Below, piece by piece: positions 52,398 to 60,851 of a DNA stretch of 63,140 nt. The stretch's first letter is position 1. Every line of letters starts with the position of its first letter. The stretch is from Pseudomonas sp. R5(2019). Its GTDB lineage: Bacteria > Pseudomonadota > Gammaproteobacteria > Pseudomonadales > Pseudomonadaceae. A model generated the notes under the pieces. The model did no database searches and had not been told where the DNA came from. It saw only the letters and a program-made list of their open reading frames with translations. The stretch spans positions 1 to 63,140 of the forward strand of contig NZ_JAAAMT010000034.1 in NCBI RefSeq assembly GCF_009905435.1, given 5' to 3'. Made by a program: the position numbers and the translations under genes.

Positions 52398-52633
52398 CAA
52401 GGCTTGCCTGCGATGACCCCACCGCGATAGACCAGAGACACCGCGGCGCCCTTATCGCGAGCAAGCTTTGCTCCCACACCCATCTCTATGCACACCGATA
52501 TTGAGCGGGGTTTTGTGGGAGCAAGGCTTGCCTGCGATGGCCTCACCGCGATAGGCCAGAAACACCGCGGCGCCCTTATCGCGAGCAAGCTTGCTCCCAC
52601 ACCCATCTCTATTCACACCGATATTGAGCGGGG
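52398..52633. repeat. Tandem duplication of a REP-bearing ~112-bp unit
   Basis: Unit 1 (52398-52510) and unit 2 (52522-52633) are nearly the same: CAAGGCTTGCCTGCGATG, CACCGCGGCGCCCTTATCGCGAGCAAGC, then CACACCGATATTGAGCGGGG. Few bases differ. The second unit abuts the aldehyde dehydrogenase stop. A recent local duplication. Confidence 0.9.
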
Positions 52634-52634
52634 C

Positions 52635-54086
52635 TCAGCCGAGCCCCAGGCAGACGTATTTGATTTCCAGGTAATCCTCGATGCCATAACGCGAGCCTTC
52701 ACGGCCCAGGCCCGAGGACTTCACGCCACCAAACGGCGCGACTTCGGTGGCCAGCACGCCGACGTTGACGCCGACCATGCCGTACTCCAGCGCCTCACTG
52801 ACCCGCCACACGCGCCCCAGATCCCGCGCATACACGTAACACGCCAGCCCGAACTCGGTGGCGTTGGACGCGCTGATCACCTCCTGCTCGCTGCTGAAGC
52901 GGAACAGCGGCGCGACCGGGCCAAAGATTTCTTCCTGGGCCACGCGCATCTCTGGGGTCACATCGGCCAGCAGTGTCGGCTCATAGAACGCCCCGCCCAG
53001 CGCATGACGCTTGCCTCCCGCCACCACCCGCGCACCCGCCTCGCAAGCCTGGGCCACCAGCGCCTCGACCCCGGCCACCGCCTTCTCGTCGATCATCGGG
53101 CCGACGCTGGTGCCTGGCTCGGCACCATTGCCCACCACCAGTTCCGATACGCGCTGCGCAAAGCGCTCAACGAAACGGTCGTAAACCCCGTCCTGAATAT
53201 AGAAGCGATTGGCGCAGACACAGGTCTGGCCCGAATTGCGGTATTTGGCAACCAAGGCACCTTCAACGGCGGCCTCGATGTCCGCATCGTCAAACACGAT
53301 AAACGGCGCATTCCCGCCCAGTTCCAGGGTGACTTTCTTGACCGTCGCCGCGCACTGCTCCAGCAGTTGGATGCCGATGGGCGTGGAGCCTGTGAACGAC
53401 AGCTTGCGCACGATTGGGCTGGCGGTCAGCTCCCCGCCAATCGCCGCCGAGTTGCCAGTGACCACGCTCAACACGCCCCGCGGGATGCCCGCGCGTTCGG
53501 CCAACACGCACAACGCCAGGGCGCTGAACGGCGTCTGCGAGGCCGGCTTGAGCACCAGGGTGCAACCGGCTGCCAGGGCCGGTGCGGCCTTGCGGGTAAT
53601 CATCGCGGCCGGGAAATTCCACGGGGTGATCGCGGCACAGACGCCAATCGGTTCCTTGGTCACGATCAGTCGACGGCCGGCCTGGGGCGAGGGAATCACA
53701 TCACCGTAGATGCGCTTGCCCTCCTCCGCGTACCACTCCACGTAGGCGGCGGCGAAGGCGATTTCGCCGCGCGATTCAGCCAATGGCTTACCCTGTTCAG
53801 CGGTCATGATTCGGGCCAGGTCTTCCTGGTGCAGCATGATCTGCTGGAACCACGCCTGCAGGCGTGCAGCGCGCTCCTTGGCGGTCAATGCGCGCCAGGC
53901 CGGCAGCGCCGCCTGGGCGGCGGCAATGGCGCGACGGGTTTCGCTGGCACCCATGCGCGGGACATGGCCCAGGCATTCGCCGGTCGCAGGGTTGGTGACT
54001 TCGATGGACTGGCCACTGTCGGCGTCCACCCATTCACCGTCGATATAGCAACGTTCGCGCAGCAGTTCAGAATCGGCAAGTTTCAT
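52635..54086 (-). CDS. NAD(P)-dependent aldehyde dehydrogenase (succinate-semialdehyde DH-like)
   Basis: This 483-residue ALDH oxidises an aldehyde to acid. The catalytic Glu is in TLELGGNAPF and the nucleophilic Cys in NSGQTCVCANR. The N-terminal half has PWNFPAAMITRKAAPALAAGC and SFTGSTPIG for NAD(P) binding. The overall pattern is nearest to GabD/SSADH. A terminator precedes it, so it can be expressed apart from the operon. It probably handles the aldehyde made by the TPP enzyme. Confidence 0.9.
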   Translation of the reverse strand: MKLADSELLRERCYIDGEWVDADSGQSIEVTNPATGECLGHVPRMGASETRRAIAAAQAALPAWRALTAKERAARLQAWFQQIMLHQEDLARIMTAEQGKPLAESRGEIAFAAAYVEWYAEEGKRIYGDVIPSPQAGRRLIVTKEPIGVCAAITPWNFPAAMITRKAAPALAAGCTLVLKPASQTPFSALALCVLAERAGIPRGVLSVVTGNSAAIGGELTASPIVRKLSFTGSTPIGIQLLEQCAATVKKVTLELGGNAPFIVFDDADIEAAVEGALVAKYRNSGQTCVCANRFYIQDGVYDRFVERFAQRVSELVVGNGAEPGTSVGPMIDEKAVAGVEALVAQACEAGARVVAGGKRHALGGAFYEPTLLADVTPEMRVAQEEIFGPVAPLFRFSSEQEVISASNATEFGLACYVYARDLGRVWRVSEALEYGMVGVNVGVLATEVAPFGGVKSSGLGREGSRYGIEDYLEIKYVCLGLG

Positions 54087-54115
54087 GCTGATGAGCTCAT
54101 CAAAAAGAGAGGGCG

Positions 54116-54149
54116 AAAAAAAGGCGGGAGGATGAAGATCCGTCCCGCC
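54116..54149 (-). terminator. Intrinsic terminator between TPP enzyme and ALDH genes
   Basis: On the minus strand GGCGGGA, a 13-base loop, TCCCGCC and seven T follow the TPP enzyme gene. Transcription of the aldehyde dehydrogenase gene must pass it or start anew. The palindrome GATGAGCTCATC (54090-54101) lies before its ATG. Confidence 0.8.
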
Positions 54150-54158
54150 CGAGGTGAA

Positions 54159-55844
54159 TCAACGCGAGGCCTGGGCTTTCTCGCGGATCTGGCTCAAGCT
54201 CATGCGCGGGGTCAGGGCTTCAGGGTCCACCTGCACCTCGATCAACGCCGGTTTGCCAGAGGCCAGGCAGCGCTCGAAGGCTTGCGCGAACTGCTCGGTG
54301 GCCACCACGGTTTCGCCGTGGAACCCATAGGCGCGCGCCAGCGCGGCGAAATCCGGGTTGTGCAACTGGGTACCGCAGACCCGGCCCGGGTAGCTGCGCT
54401 CCTGGTGCATGCGGATGGTGCCGTACATGCCGTTGTTGACCACCACCACGATCAACCGTGCGTCGTGATGCGCAGCGGTGGCCAGTTCCTGGCCGTTCAT
54501 CATGAAGCAGCCGTCACCCGCGAAGGCCACCACAGTGCGCTCGGGAAAGGTGATTTTGGCCGCCACCGCGGCCGGCACACCGTAGCCCATCGAGCCGTTG
54601 GTCGGCCCCAGCAAGGTACGGAAGGTACGGTGCTGGTAACCGCGGTGCAGCCAGCCGGTATAGTTGCCGGCGCCGCAGGTCATGATGCTGTCGTGCGCCA
54701 GGCGCTCATTCAGCCAGGCGATCACTTCGCCCATCTGCACCGGGCCTGGTGATGGCGGGCAGTCCAGGTTGGCGCGGTAGCCACCATTGAGCTGGGCGGT
54801 CCAGTCGCTGAACGCCTGAGGCTTGATGGCTGGCAGATTCGCCACTTGCGCCGCGAAGGTTTTCATCCCGGCGTTGATCCCCAGCGTCGGCTGGTAGACG
54901 CGCCCCAGCTCTTCGATGCCCGGGTGCACGTGCACGAGTTTCTGCTTGGGGGTTGGAATGTCCACCAGCGCATAGCCGCCCGTGCTCATTTCACCCAGGC
55001 GCGCGCCGATCACCAGCAACAGGTCACTGTTCTTGACCGCCTCGACCAGCTCCGGCCCGGCGGCCAGCCCCAGGTCACCGGCGTAGTGGGGCAAGGTGTT
55101 GTTGAACAGATCCTGGCAGCGGAACGAGCCGGCCACCGGCAGGTTCTGGGTTTCGATAAAGCGCTGGATATCGATGACCGCTTGCTGATTCCAGCCGCCG
55201 CCACCGAGCACCACCAGCGGCTGCCGGGCCTGGCTGATCAGATCCTGCAACTGGCTGAGCGCGGCCGGCGAGGCGGCAGGCTCAATGGCCTGGGCGGGAC
55301 CTGCATCAGGCACCCCCACAAGATCGGTCAGCATGTCTTCAGGCAAGGCCACCACCACCGGCCCCGGCCGGCCGTTGGTGGCGCGGTGGAAGGCCTGGCT
55401 GAGCAATTCAGGCAAACGCGCCGCATCGTCCACTTCCACGACCCATTTAGCCATTTGTCCAAACATGCGGCGGTAGTCGATTTCCTGGAACGCCTCACGC
55501 TCGACCTGATCCCGGGCCACCTGGCCGATAAACAGGATCATCGGCGTGGAGTCCTGGAACGCCGTGTGCACGCCGACCGAGGCGTTGGTGGCGCCCGGGC
55601 CACGGGTCACAAAGCAGATCCCCGGTTTGCCGGTGAGCTTGCCATAGGCTTCGGCCATGTAGGCGGCGCCGCCTTCCTGGCGGCAGACGACCAGCTCAAT
55701 GTCGTCCTTGGCATCGTGCAAGGCATCCAGCACCGCCAGGTAGCTTTCGCCCGGCACACAGAACGCCCGCTCGACGCCGTTGATACGCAGGGCATCGACC
55801 AAGACCTGTCCGCCGCTGCGCAGACCTGTGGATTCATTTTTCAT
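54159..55844 (-). CDS. Thiamine pyrophosphate-dependent enzyme (acetolactate synthase-like, probable 2-oxo acid decarboxylase)
   Basis: This 561-residue three-domain TPP enzyme has the catalytic Glu in CRQEGGAAYMAEAYGK and the TPP/Mg motif GDGCFMMNG followed by VVVVNNGMYGT. The domain order resembles acetolactate synthase, but the genomic setting with an aminotransferase before and an aldehyde dehydrogenase behind argues for decarboxylation of a 2-oxo acid to an aldehyde. GGAGAG lies seven bases before ATG 55844. Confidence 0.87.
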   Translation of the reverse strand: MKNESTGLRSGGQVLVDALRINGVERAFCVPGESYLAVLDALHDAKDDIELVVCRQEGGAAYMAEAYGKLTGKPGICFVTRGPGATNASVGVHTAFQDSTPMILFIGQVARDQVEREAFQEIDYRRMFGQMAKWVVEVDDAARLPELLSQAFHRATNGRPGPVVVALPEDMLTDLVGVPDAGPAQAIEPAASPAALSQLQDLISQARQPLVVLGGGGWNQQAVIDIQRFIETQNLPVAGSFRCQDLFNNTLPHYAGDLGLAAGPELVEAVKNSDLLLVIGARLGEMSTGGYALVDIPTPKQKLVHVHPGIEELGRVYQPTLGINAGMKTFAAQVANLPAIKPQAFSDWTAQLNGGYRANLDCPPSPGPVQMGEVIAWLNERLAHDSIMTCGAGNYTGWLHRGYQHRTFRTLLGPTNGSMGYGVPAAVAAKITFPERTVVAFAGDGCFMMNGQELATAAHHDARLIVVVVNNGMYGTIRMHQERSYPGRVCGTQLHNPDFAALARAYGFHGETVVATEQFAQAFERCLASGKPALIEVQVDPEALTPRMSLSQIREKAQASR

Positions 55845-55871
55845 TGTGGTTCTCTCCATCAGGCGGCACGG

Positions 55872-57068
55872 TCAGATGACCGAGTCTTCCAAAAAGGGAC
55901 GGTTCTCGATAACGCGCTGATAGGACAGCGCGCTCAAATCCAGGCTGCGGTAGCCGCCGTACGTGATCAGCTCGCTCAAGCCACGACCGATCGCCGGTGC
56001 CTGCTGCAGGCCATGGCCACTGAAGCCGTTGCAGAACAGGAAGTTGCCGACTTCGTTGTGCGGGCCGACGATGGCGTTGTGGTCCAACACGCAGAAGTCG
56101 TAGTGGCCAGCCCAGGAGTTGACCACCTTGATGGCTTCGAACGCCGGCACGCGCTCGGCGAGAATCGGCCAGACCTCTTCTTCGAACTCCTGGTGCAGCA
56201 CGTCGAAATCGTTGAAGTCCACCTCTGGGTCGTGTTTGGGGTAAGTACCGCCCAGGTACAGGTGACCTTCTGGACGGAAGAACACGCCGGTCGGGTCAAT
56301 GGTCAGCGGCACCGTCCCCGCCAGCGGGGTGTGGCAGTCGAACACGAACAGCGAGCGGCGACGGGCTTCCACCGGAATGTCCAGGCCGGCCATGCGCGCC
56401 ACCTGGCGACCGCGAGTACCCGCGGTATTGACCAGGGTGCCGCAACGAATCAGCTGACCATCGCCCAGGCGCACACCGGTGATCACGTCACCTTCGCGCA
56501 GCACCTCCACCACTTCGTTTTCGACATACTCCACGCCCAGCGAACGAGCCTTCTTGCGAAAGCCGTTCATGATCCCGTAGTTGTCGAACCAGCCTTCATC
56601 CTTCTCGCCATAGGTGCCGCCGGCCAGGCTGTCGGGGTTGACCCAGGGGAAGCGCTTGATCAGCGCTTCGGTGTCCATCAGGGTCACGTCGGCACCGTTG
56701 TCCAGCTGGGTCTGGTGCAGGCGCTTGAGCACCTCGAAGCCCTTGTTATCGGCCAGGAACAGGTAGCCGTTTTCCTTGAAGGCCAGGTCCGGTTTCTCGC
56801 CATTGACCGCCATCAGCTCAGGGAAGTCGCGGATGAACTGGGCACCGAACCTTGAAATCTGAATATTGATCGGGTTGGAGAACTGCACGCGGATGGAGCT
56901 GCTGGACAGCGCCGTCGCCGATTGGGCGTACGTCCAGTCGCGCTCGATCACCAGCACGGAGCCGGTGAAGTCCGGGTTGTTGGCCAGGAAATAGGCCGTA
57001 GCGCTGCCGTTCACCGCGCCACCCACAATCACCACGTCGTAATGCTGTTTTGTTGCTGTCGAAGCCAT
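55872..57068 (-). CDS. FAD-dependent DAO family oxidoreductase
   Basis: This 398-residue flavoprotein has the dinucleotide motif VVIVGGAVNGSATAYFL, in which GxGxxG is GGAVNG, then SVLVIERDWTYAQSATALSS, and a C-terminal GFSGHGLQQAPAIGRGLSELI. It resembles sarcosine/dimethylglycine-type and FOXRED1-like oxidases, acting on an N-substituted or imino amino acid. AGAGGTCC precedes the ATG. Confidence 0.85.
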   Translation of the reverse strand: MASTATKQHYDVVIVGGAVNGSATAYFLANNPDFTGSVLVIERDWTYAQSATALSSSSIRVQFSNPINIQISRFGAQFIRDFPELMAVNGEKPDLAFKENGYLFLADNKGFEVLKRLHQTQLDNGADVTLMDTEALIKRFPWVNPDSLAGGTYGEKDEGWFDNYGIMNGFRKKARSLGVEYVENEVVEVLREGDVITGVRLGDGQLIRCGTLVNTAGTRGRQVARMAGLDIPVEARRRSLFVFDCHTPLAGTVPLTIDPTGVFFRPEGHLYLGGTYPKHDPEVDFNDFDVLHQEFEEEVWPILAERVPAFEAIKVVNSWAGHYDFCVLDHNAIVGPHNEVGNFLFCNGFSGHGLQQAPAIGRGLSELITYGGYRSLDLSALSYQRVIENRPFLEDSVI

Positions 57069-57101
57069 GGCTCGGACCTCTGCGAATGCGTTGATATGAC
57101 G

Positions 57102-57914
57102 TTATTTCGGATCTTCGAAATGGCCGGCACCGGCAAAGTTGCCGCCGTGATAACGAGCCGCCGGCTCGTTCGGGTCCAGCGGTGCGGAGTTGGCGAAGAC
57201 TTTTTCCCGATAGTCGTCGGCGCTGTCTTGCGGCACATAGCCGATCGACGACGCCATGCGGTTGTCCCAGAGGGTTTCGCGGTTGGCCGACATGCCGTAA
57301 ACGATCATGTGACCCACCCGCGGCGCGGTCAGCGAGCGCTCCACCAGTTGGGCGAAGTCGGCGAACGACAGCCAGGTCGCCAGCATGCGGCGGTCCAGCG
57401 GCTCTTCGAACGAGGAGCCAATGCGCAGGTTGACCGACTCGATACCGAACTTGTCCCAGTAGTAGCGGCCCAGGTCTTCAGCGAAGCATTTGCTCACGCC
57501 GTAGAGGCTGTCCGGGCGGTGCGGCACGCTGGCGTCGATGGTTTCGGTGCGGTCGTAGAAACCGATGGCGTGGTTGGAACTGGTGTACACCACCCGCTTC
57601 ACGCCATGTTGGCGCGCTGCTTCGTAGACGTTATAGGTGCCGACGATATTGCCGTTGAGGATCGAGGCGAAGGTGTTTTCCACCGGCACGCCGCCGGCAT
57701 GGATGATCGCATCGACCCCCTCGGCCAGCGGCAGCACGTCGGCCAGGTTGCCCAGGTCGCAGCGCACCAGTTCTTCATGGGGTGCGGCGCTACCCATGTC
57801 GGCGATGTCGGTCAAGCGCAGCTCATCCGCAAGGTCGCGCAAGTGCGCACGCAAGACTTTGCCCAGGCGGCCGGCCGCACCGGTAATCAACAGGCGTTTA
57901 AAGGGTTTGCTCAT
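57102..57914 (-). CDS. NAD-dependent epimerase/dehydratase family (uronate dehydrogenase-like)
   Basis: This 270-residue short-chain dehydrogenase fold has the NAD motif GAAGRLGKVLR near the start, YTSSNHAIGFYDR, and the catalytic Tyr-Lys in DSLYGVSK. Its closest known shape is uronate dehydrogenase (about 270 residues), which makes aldarate lactone, but the operon is not a uronate one, so a different hydroxy substrate is likely. ATG 57914 has TTGAGAG upstream. Confidence 0.82.
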   Translation of the reverse strand: MSKPFKRLLITGAAGRLGKVLRAHLRDLADELRLTDIADMGSAAPHEELVRCDLGNLADVLPLAEGVDAIIHAGGVPVENTFASILNGNIVGTYNVYEAARQHGVKRVVYTSSNHAIGFYDRTETIDASVPHRPDSLYGVSKCFAEDLGRYYWDKFGIESVNLRIGSSFEEPLDRRMLATWLSFADFAQLVERSLTAPRVGHMIVYGMSANRETLWDNRMASSIGYVPQDSADDYREKVFANSAPLDPNEPAARYHGGNFAGAGHFEDPK

Positions 57915-57951
57915 GGTCGAACTCTCAAAGTCGTGAATGACGGGCCGGCGC

Positions 57952-59154
57952 TTAAACCAACGCGGCCAGTGCCGTGCGTAACTGGGTAATGGCCTGTTCC
58001 AGCTGCTGGCGCGACGTGGCGAACGACAGGCGGATATAAGGCTCAAGACCAAAGGCCGAGCCCGGCACCGTCGCCACCTTGCCGTCGCGCAGCAGGTAAT
58101 TGGCCAGGTCCGTGTCGCTCTCGATCAACTGGCCATCGGGCGTGCGCTTGCCAATAAACGCCGCGCACTTGGGAAACGCGTAAAACGCCCCTTCCGGCAT
58201 TTGCAGCTCCAGGCCCTCGATGGCCGCCAGGCCTTCAACGACCATGGCGCCGCGCGCCTGATACTCGCGATTGGCGTCACGAACGAAATCCTGCGGGCCG
58301 TTCAGGGCGGCCACGGTCGCCAATTGCGAGATCGACGACGGGCAGGTGGTGGTCTGCGACTGGGTCTTGTTCATCGCGACGATCAGCGCCCTGGGGCCGG
58401 CGGCATAACCCAGGCGGTAGCCGGTCATGGCGTAGGCCTTGGACACGCCGTTGATGACCAGGGTGCGCTCGCGCAATCCTGGGCAGGCCTTGACGAAAGA
58501 CACGAACGGCTTGTCGCCCAGAATAATGTGCTCGTAGATTTCATCGGAGATCACCAGCACGCGCGGGTGGCGCTCCAGCACAGCACCCAGCGCAGCGAAC
58601 TCCTCGCGGCTGTAGATCGCGCCGCACGGGTTGTTCGGCGAGTTGAGCATCAGCCAGCGGGTGCTGGGGGTGATTGCCGCTTCCAGGCGCTCGGCGTCCA
58701 GCTTGAAGCCGTGCTCGGAACCGCACGGAATCACTTTCGGCACACCACCGTTGAGCAGCACCATGTCGGTGTACGACACCCAATACGGCGCCGGAGTGAT
58801 GACTTCGTCACCGGGCTCCAGGGTGGCCAGGAAAGCATTGAACAACAGCTGTTTGGCACCGTTGGCGATGCAGATTTCATCCTGCCCGTAGCTCAGGCTA
58901 TTTTCACGTTCGAACTTGGCCACGATGGCCTGGCGCAACGCGTCGAAGCCATTGGGCGCGGTGTAGTGGTTGTGACCTTCAAGCATGGCCTGGTAAGCCG
59001 CTTCGATCACGTGGGCCGGGGTGTTGAAATCCGGCTCACCGAGGCTCAGGTTGATGACCGGCTCGCCCTTGGCCAGCATCTGCTTGGCCAATACCGAGAC
59101 CGCCATGCTGGGCGAACTCTTGACTGTTCTCACCCGTGAACTTTGAAATTCCAT
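57952..59154 (-). CDS. Class I aminotransferase (aspartate aminotransferase-like)
   Basis: This 400-residue PLP enzyme has the Lys motif VSKAYAMTGYRLGYAAGP, the NSPNNPCGAIYS segment binding the cofactor, and a C-terminal Arg in RLSFATS that grips the substrate carboxylate. It moves the amino group from an amino acid to a 2-oxo acid, giving the 2-oxo acid for the TPP enzyme. Spaced 3 bp from hyuB. Substrate not fixed. Confidence 0.9.
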   Translation of the reverse strand: MEFQSSRVRTVKSSPSMAVSVLAKQMLAKGEPVINLSLGEPDFNTPAHVIEAAYQAMLEGHNHYTAPNGFDALRQAIVAKFERENSLSYGQDEICIANGAKQLLFNAFLATLEPGDEVITPAPYWVSYTDMVLLNGGVPKVIPCGSEHGFKLDAERLEAAITPSTRWLMLNSPNNPCGAIYSREEFAALGAVLERHPRVLVISDEIYEHIILGDKPFVSFVKACPGLRERTLVINGVSKAYAMTGYRLGYAAGPRALIVAMNKTQSQTTTCPSSISQLATVAALNGPQDFVRDANREYQARGAMVVEGLAAIEGLELQMPEGAFYAFPKCAAFIGKRTPDGQLIESDTDLANYLLRDGKVATVPGSAFGLEPYIRLSFATSRQQLEQAITQLRTALAALV

Positions 59155-59157
59155 GGC

Positions 59158-60822
59158 TCAGTTCCCCTGCCCCGGCTCGTAGCCGTAATCATTGCGCGCC
59201 TGCTCGGCACTGATGTAACCAAAGCGCAGATCCCTGGCGACGTCTTCACGACTGCGCTCGCGCGGATCACCGTAACCGCCGCCACCGGGCAGGCTCAGCA
59301 CCAGGCGGCGCTCGGCCGGCACAAACTGCTGGCCCTTGCCGCGCAATACGGTGCCGTCGTCCAGACCGACATAACCCTTGGACCCTTCCTTGCCGCCTTC
59401 CAGGCTACGCGCGGGGTAATGAACGCGGTCGAACATGGCACTGAAGCGGAACGAATAACCGGCAGCGGCCGAGACTTCGATTTCCTGGCCCAGGCCACCG
59501 CGCAGCAGGCCGGCGCCGCCGGAGCCTTCGCGCAGTTCCTTGCGCCAGACAATCACCGGCCCTGCCTGTTCGGTGGCCTCCACCGGCATGGTGTGCACGC
59601 CGCTGGGGAACGCCGTGGCGCTCAGCCCATCCTTGCCGGCCCGGGCACCCATGCCGCCGCTGTTGAACATCAGCATCTCGGCGTTGCGGCCTTGCGGGTT
59701 GCTTTCCAGCGGACGCACGCTCAGGTGCAGGTTCCACAATGCACTGGCGCCTTCGGCAGGCACCTGGCCCGGCAGGCATTTATGCAGCGCGCCCAGCACC
59801 AGGTCCGGTACAAAGTGGCCGAGCACGTGACGGACCGACACCGGCGCCGGGTGCTTGGCGTTGAGGATGCAACCTTCGGGCGCGACCACTTCAAAGGGCG
59901 CGAGCGAGGCCGAGTTGTTCGGGATTTCCGGCGCCACGATGCACTTGAGGCCGTAGCAGGCGTATGCCTTGGCGTAGCCCAGCGGCACGTTGATGCCGAA
60001 CTGGCTCATGCCCGAGGTGCCAGTGAAGTCGGTCAGGATGCCGTCCGGGCCGACCGTCAAGGTCACGGCCAGGGTCACCGGCACGTCATAGCCGTCCAGG
60101 GTCATGCTGTTCTGGTAGGTGCCGTGGGGCAGCGACTTGAAGCACTCCAGCGTAGCCCGCCGGCTGTGCTCGAGAATAAAGCCACCGATGTGCTCCAGGT
60201 CTTCCAGGCCGAATTCTTCGAGCATGCTCAGCAGGCGCTTGTGGCCGGTCTCGTTGCACGCTGACAGGGCGTAGAAGTCACCCACCACGCGGTCGTTTTC
60301 ACGCACGTTGTTGCGCAGGATATTGATGAAATCGCGGTTGACCTGGCCCCGCTCGAACAGCTTGAGAATCGGGATAAACAAGCCTTCTTCGTAGACTTCG
60401 CGGGCATCGGGACCGAAGCCGCGACCGCCGATATCGACCACGTGGGCGGTACTGGCGAAGTAGCCGATCAACTTGCCCTTGTAGAACGACGGCGACACGA
60501 TGGTGATGTCGTGCAGGTGGCCGGTGCCCTTCCACGGGTCGTTGGTGACATACACATCGCCTTCGAAGATGTTCTCCTGGCCAATGTCGTTGATAAAGTG
60601 CACCACCGCCTCGGCCATGGTGTTGACGTGACCGGGGGTGCCGGTCACCGCCTGGGCCAACATGTTGCCGGCACGGTCGAAGACGCCGGCCGAGAGGTCA
60701 CCGGCTTCGCGCACGCTGGTGGAGAACGCGGTGCGGATCAGCGTCAGCGCCTGCTCTTCTACCACCGAGACCAGGCGATTCCACATCACCTGCATTTGAA
60801 TATCGATCAATGTTTCGCTCAT
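59158..60822 (-). CDS. hyuB: Hydantoinase B/oxoprolinase family subunit
   Basis: This 554-residue HyuB subunit contains EQALTLIRTAFSTSVREAGDLSAGVFDRAGN, TNDPWKGTGHLHDITIVSPSFYKG, and GGGYGDPRERSREDVARDLRFGYISAEQA at the end. It pairs with HyuA to form an ATP-dependent hydrolase of a cyclic amide such as 5-oxoproline or N-methylhydantoin, or an acetophenone carboxylase-type enzyme. ATG 60822 is preferred over 60843. Confidence 0.9.
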   Translation of the reverse strand: MSETLIDIQMQVMWNRLVSVVEEQALTLIRTAFSTSVREAGDLSAGVFDRAGNMLAQAVTGTPGHVNTMAEAVVHFINDIGQENIFEGDVYVTNDPWKGTGHLHDITIVSPSFYKGKLIGYFASTAHVVDIGGRGFGPDAREVYEEGLFIPILKLFERGQVNRDFINILRNNVRENDRVVGDFYALSACNETGHKRLLSMLEEFGLEDLEHIGGFILEHSRRATLECFKSLPHGTYQNSMTLDGYDVPVTLAVTLTVGPDGILTDFTGTSGMSQFGINVPLGYAKAYACYGLKCIVAPEIPNNSASLAPFEVVAPEGCILNAKHPAPVSVRHVLGHFVPDLVLGALHKCLPGQVPAEGASALWNLHLSVRPLESNPQGRNAEMLMFNSGGMGARAGKDGLSATAFPSGVHTMPVEATEQAGPVIVWRKELREGSGGAGLLRGGLGQEIEVSAAAGYSFRFSAMFDRVHYPARSLEGGKEGSKGYVGLDDGTVLRGKGQQFVPAERRLVLSLPGGGGYGDPRERSREDVARDLRFGYISAEQARNDYGYEPGQGN

Positions 60823-60851
60823 GAAAAATCGCCTTCTCTGCAAGTGATGCG

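Noticed and set aside
54846..56855. 669-codon open frame opposite the TPP enzyme and FAD oxidase genes
   Set aside because: It spans two well-supported genes on the other strand, has no domain, and arises from codon bias.
57102..57914. Firm call as uronate dehydrogenase
   Set aside because: Fold and length agree, but no uronate or aldarate genes are near. The operon concerns nitrogen compounds, so only a family-level name is given.
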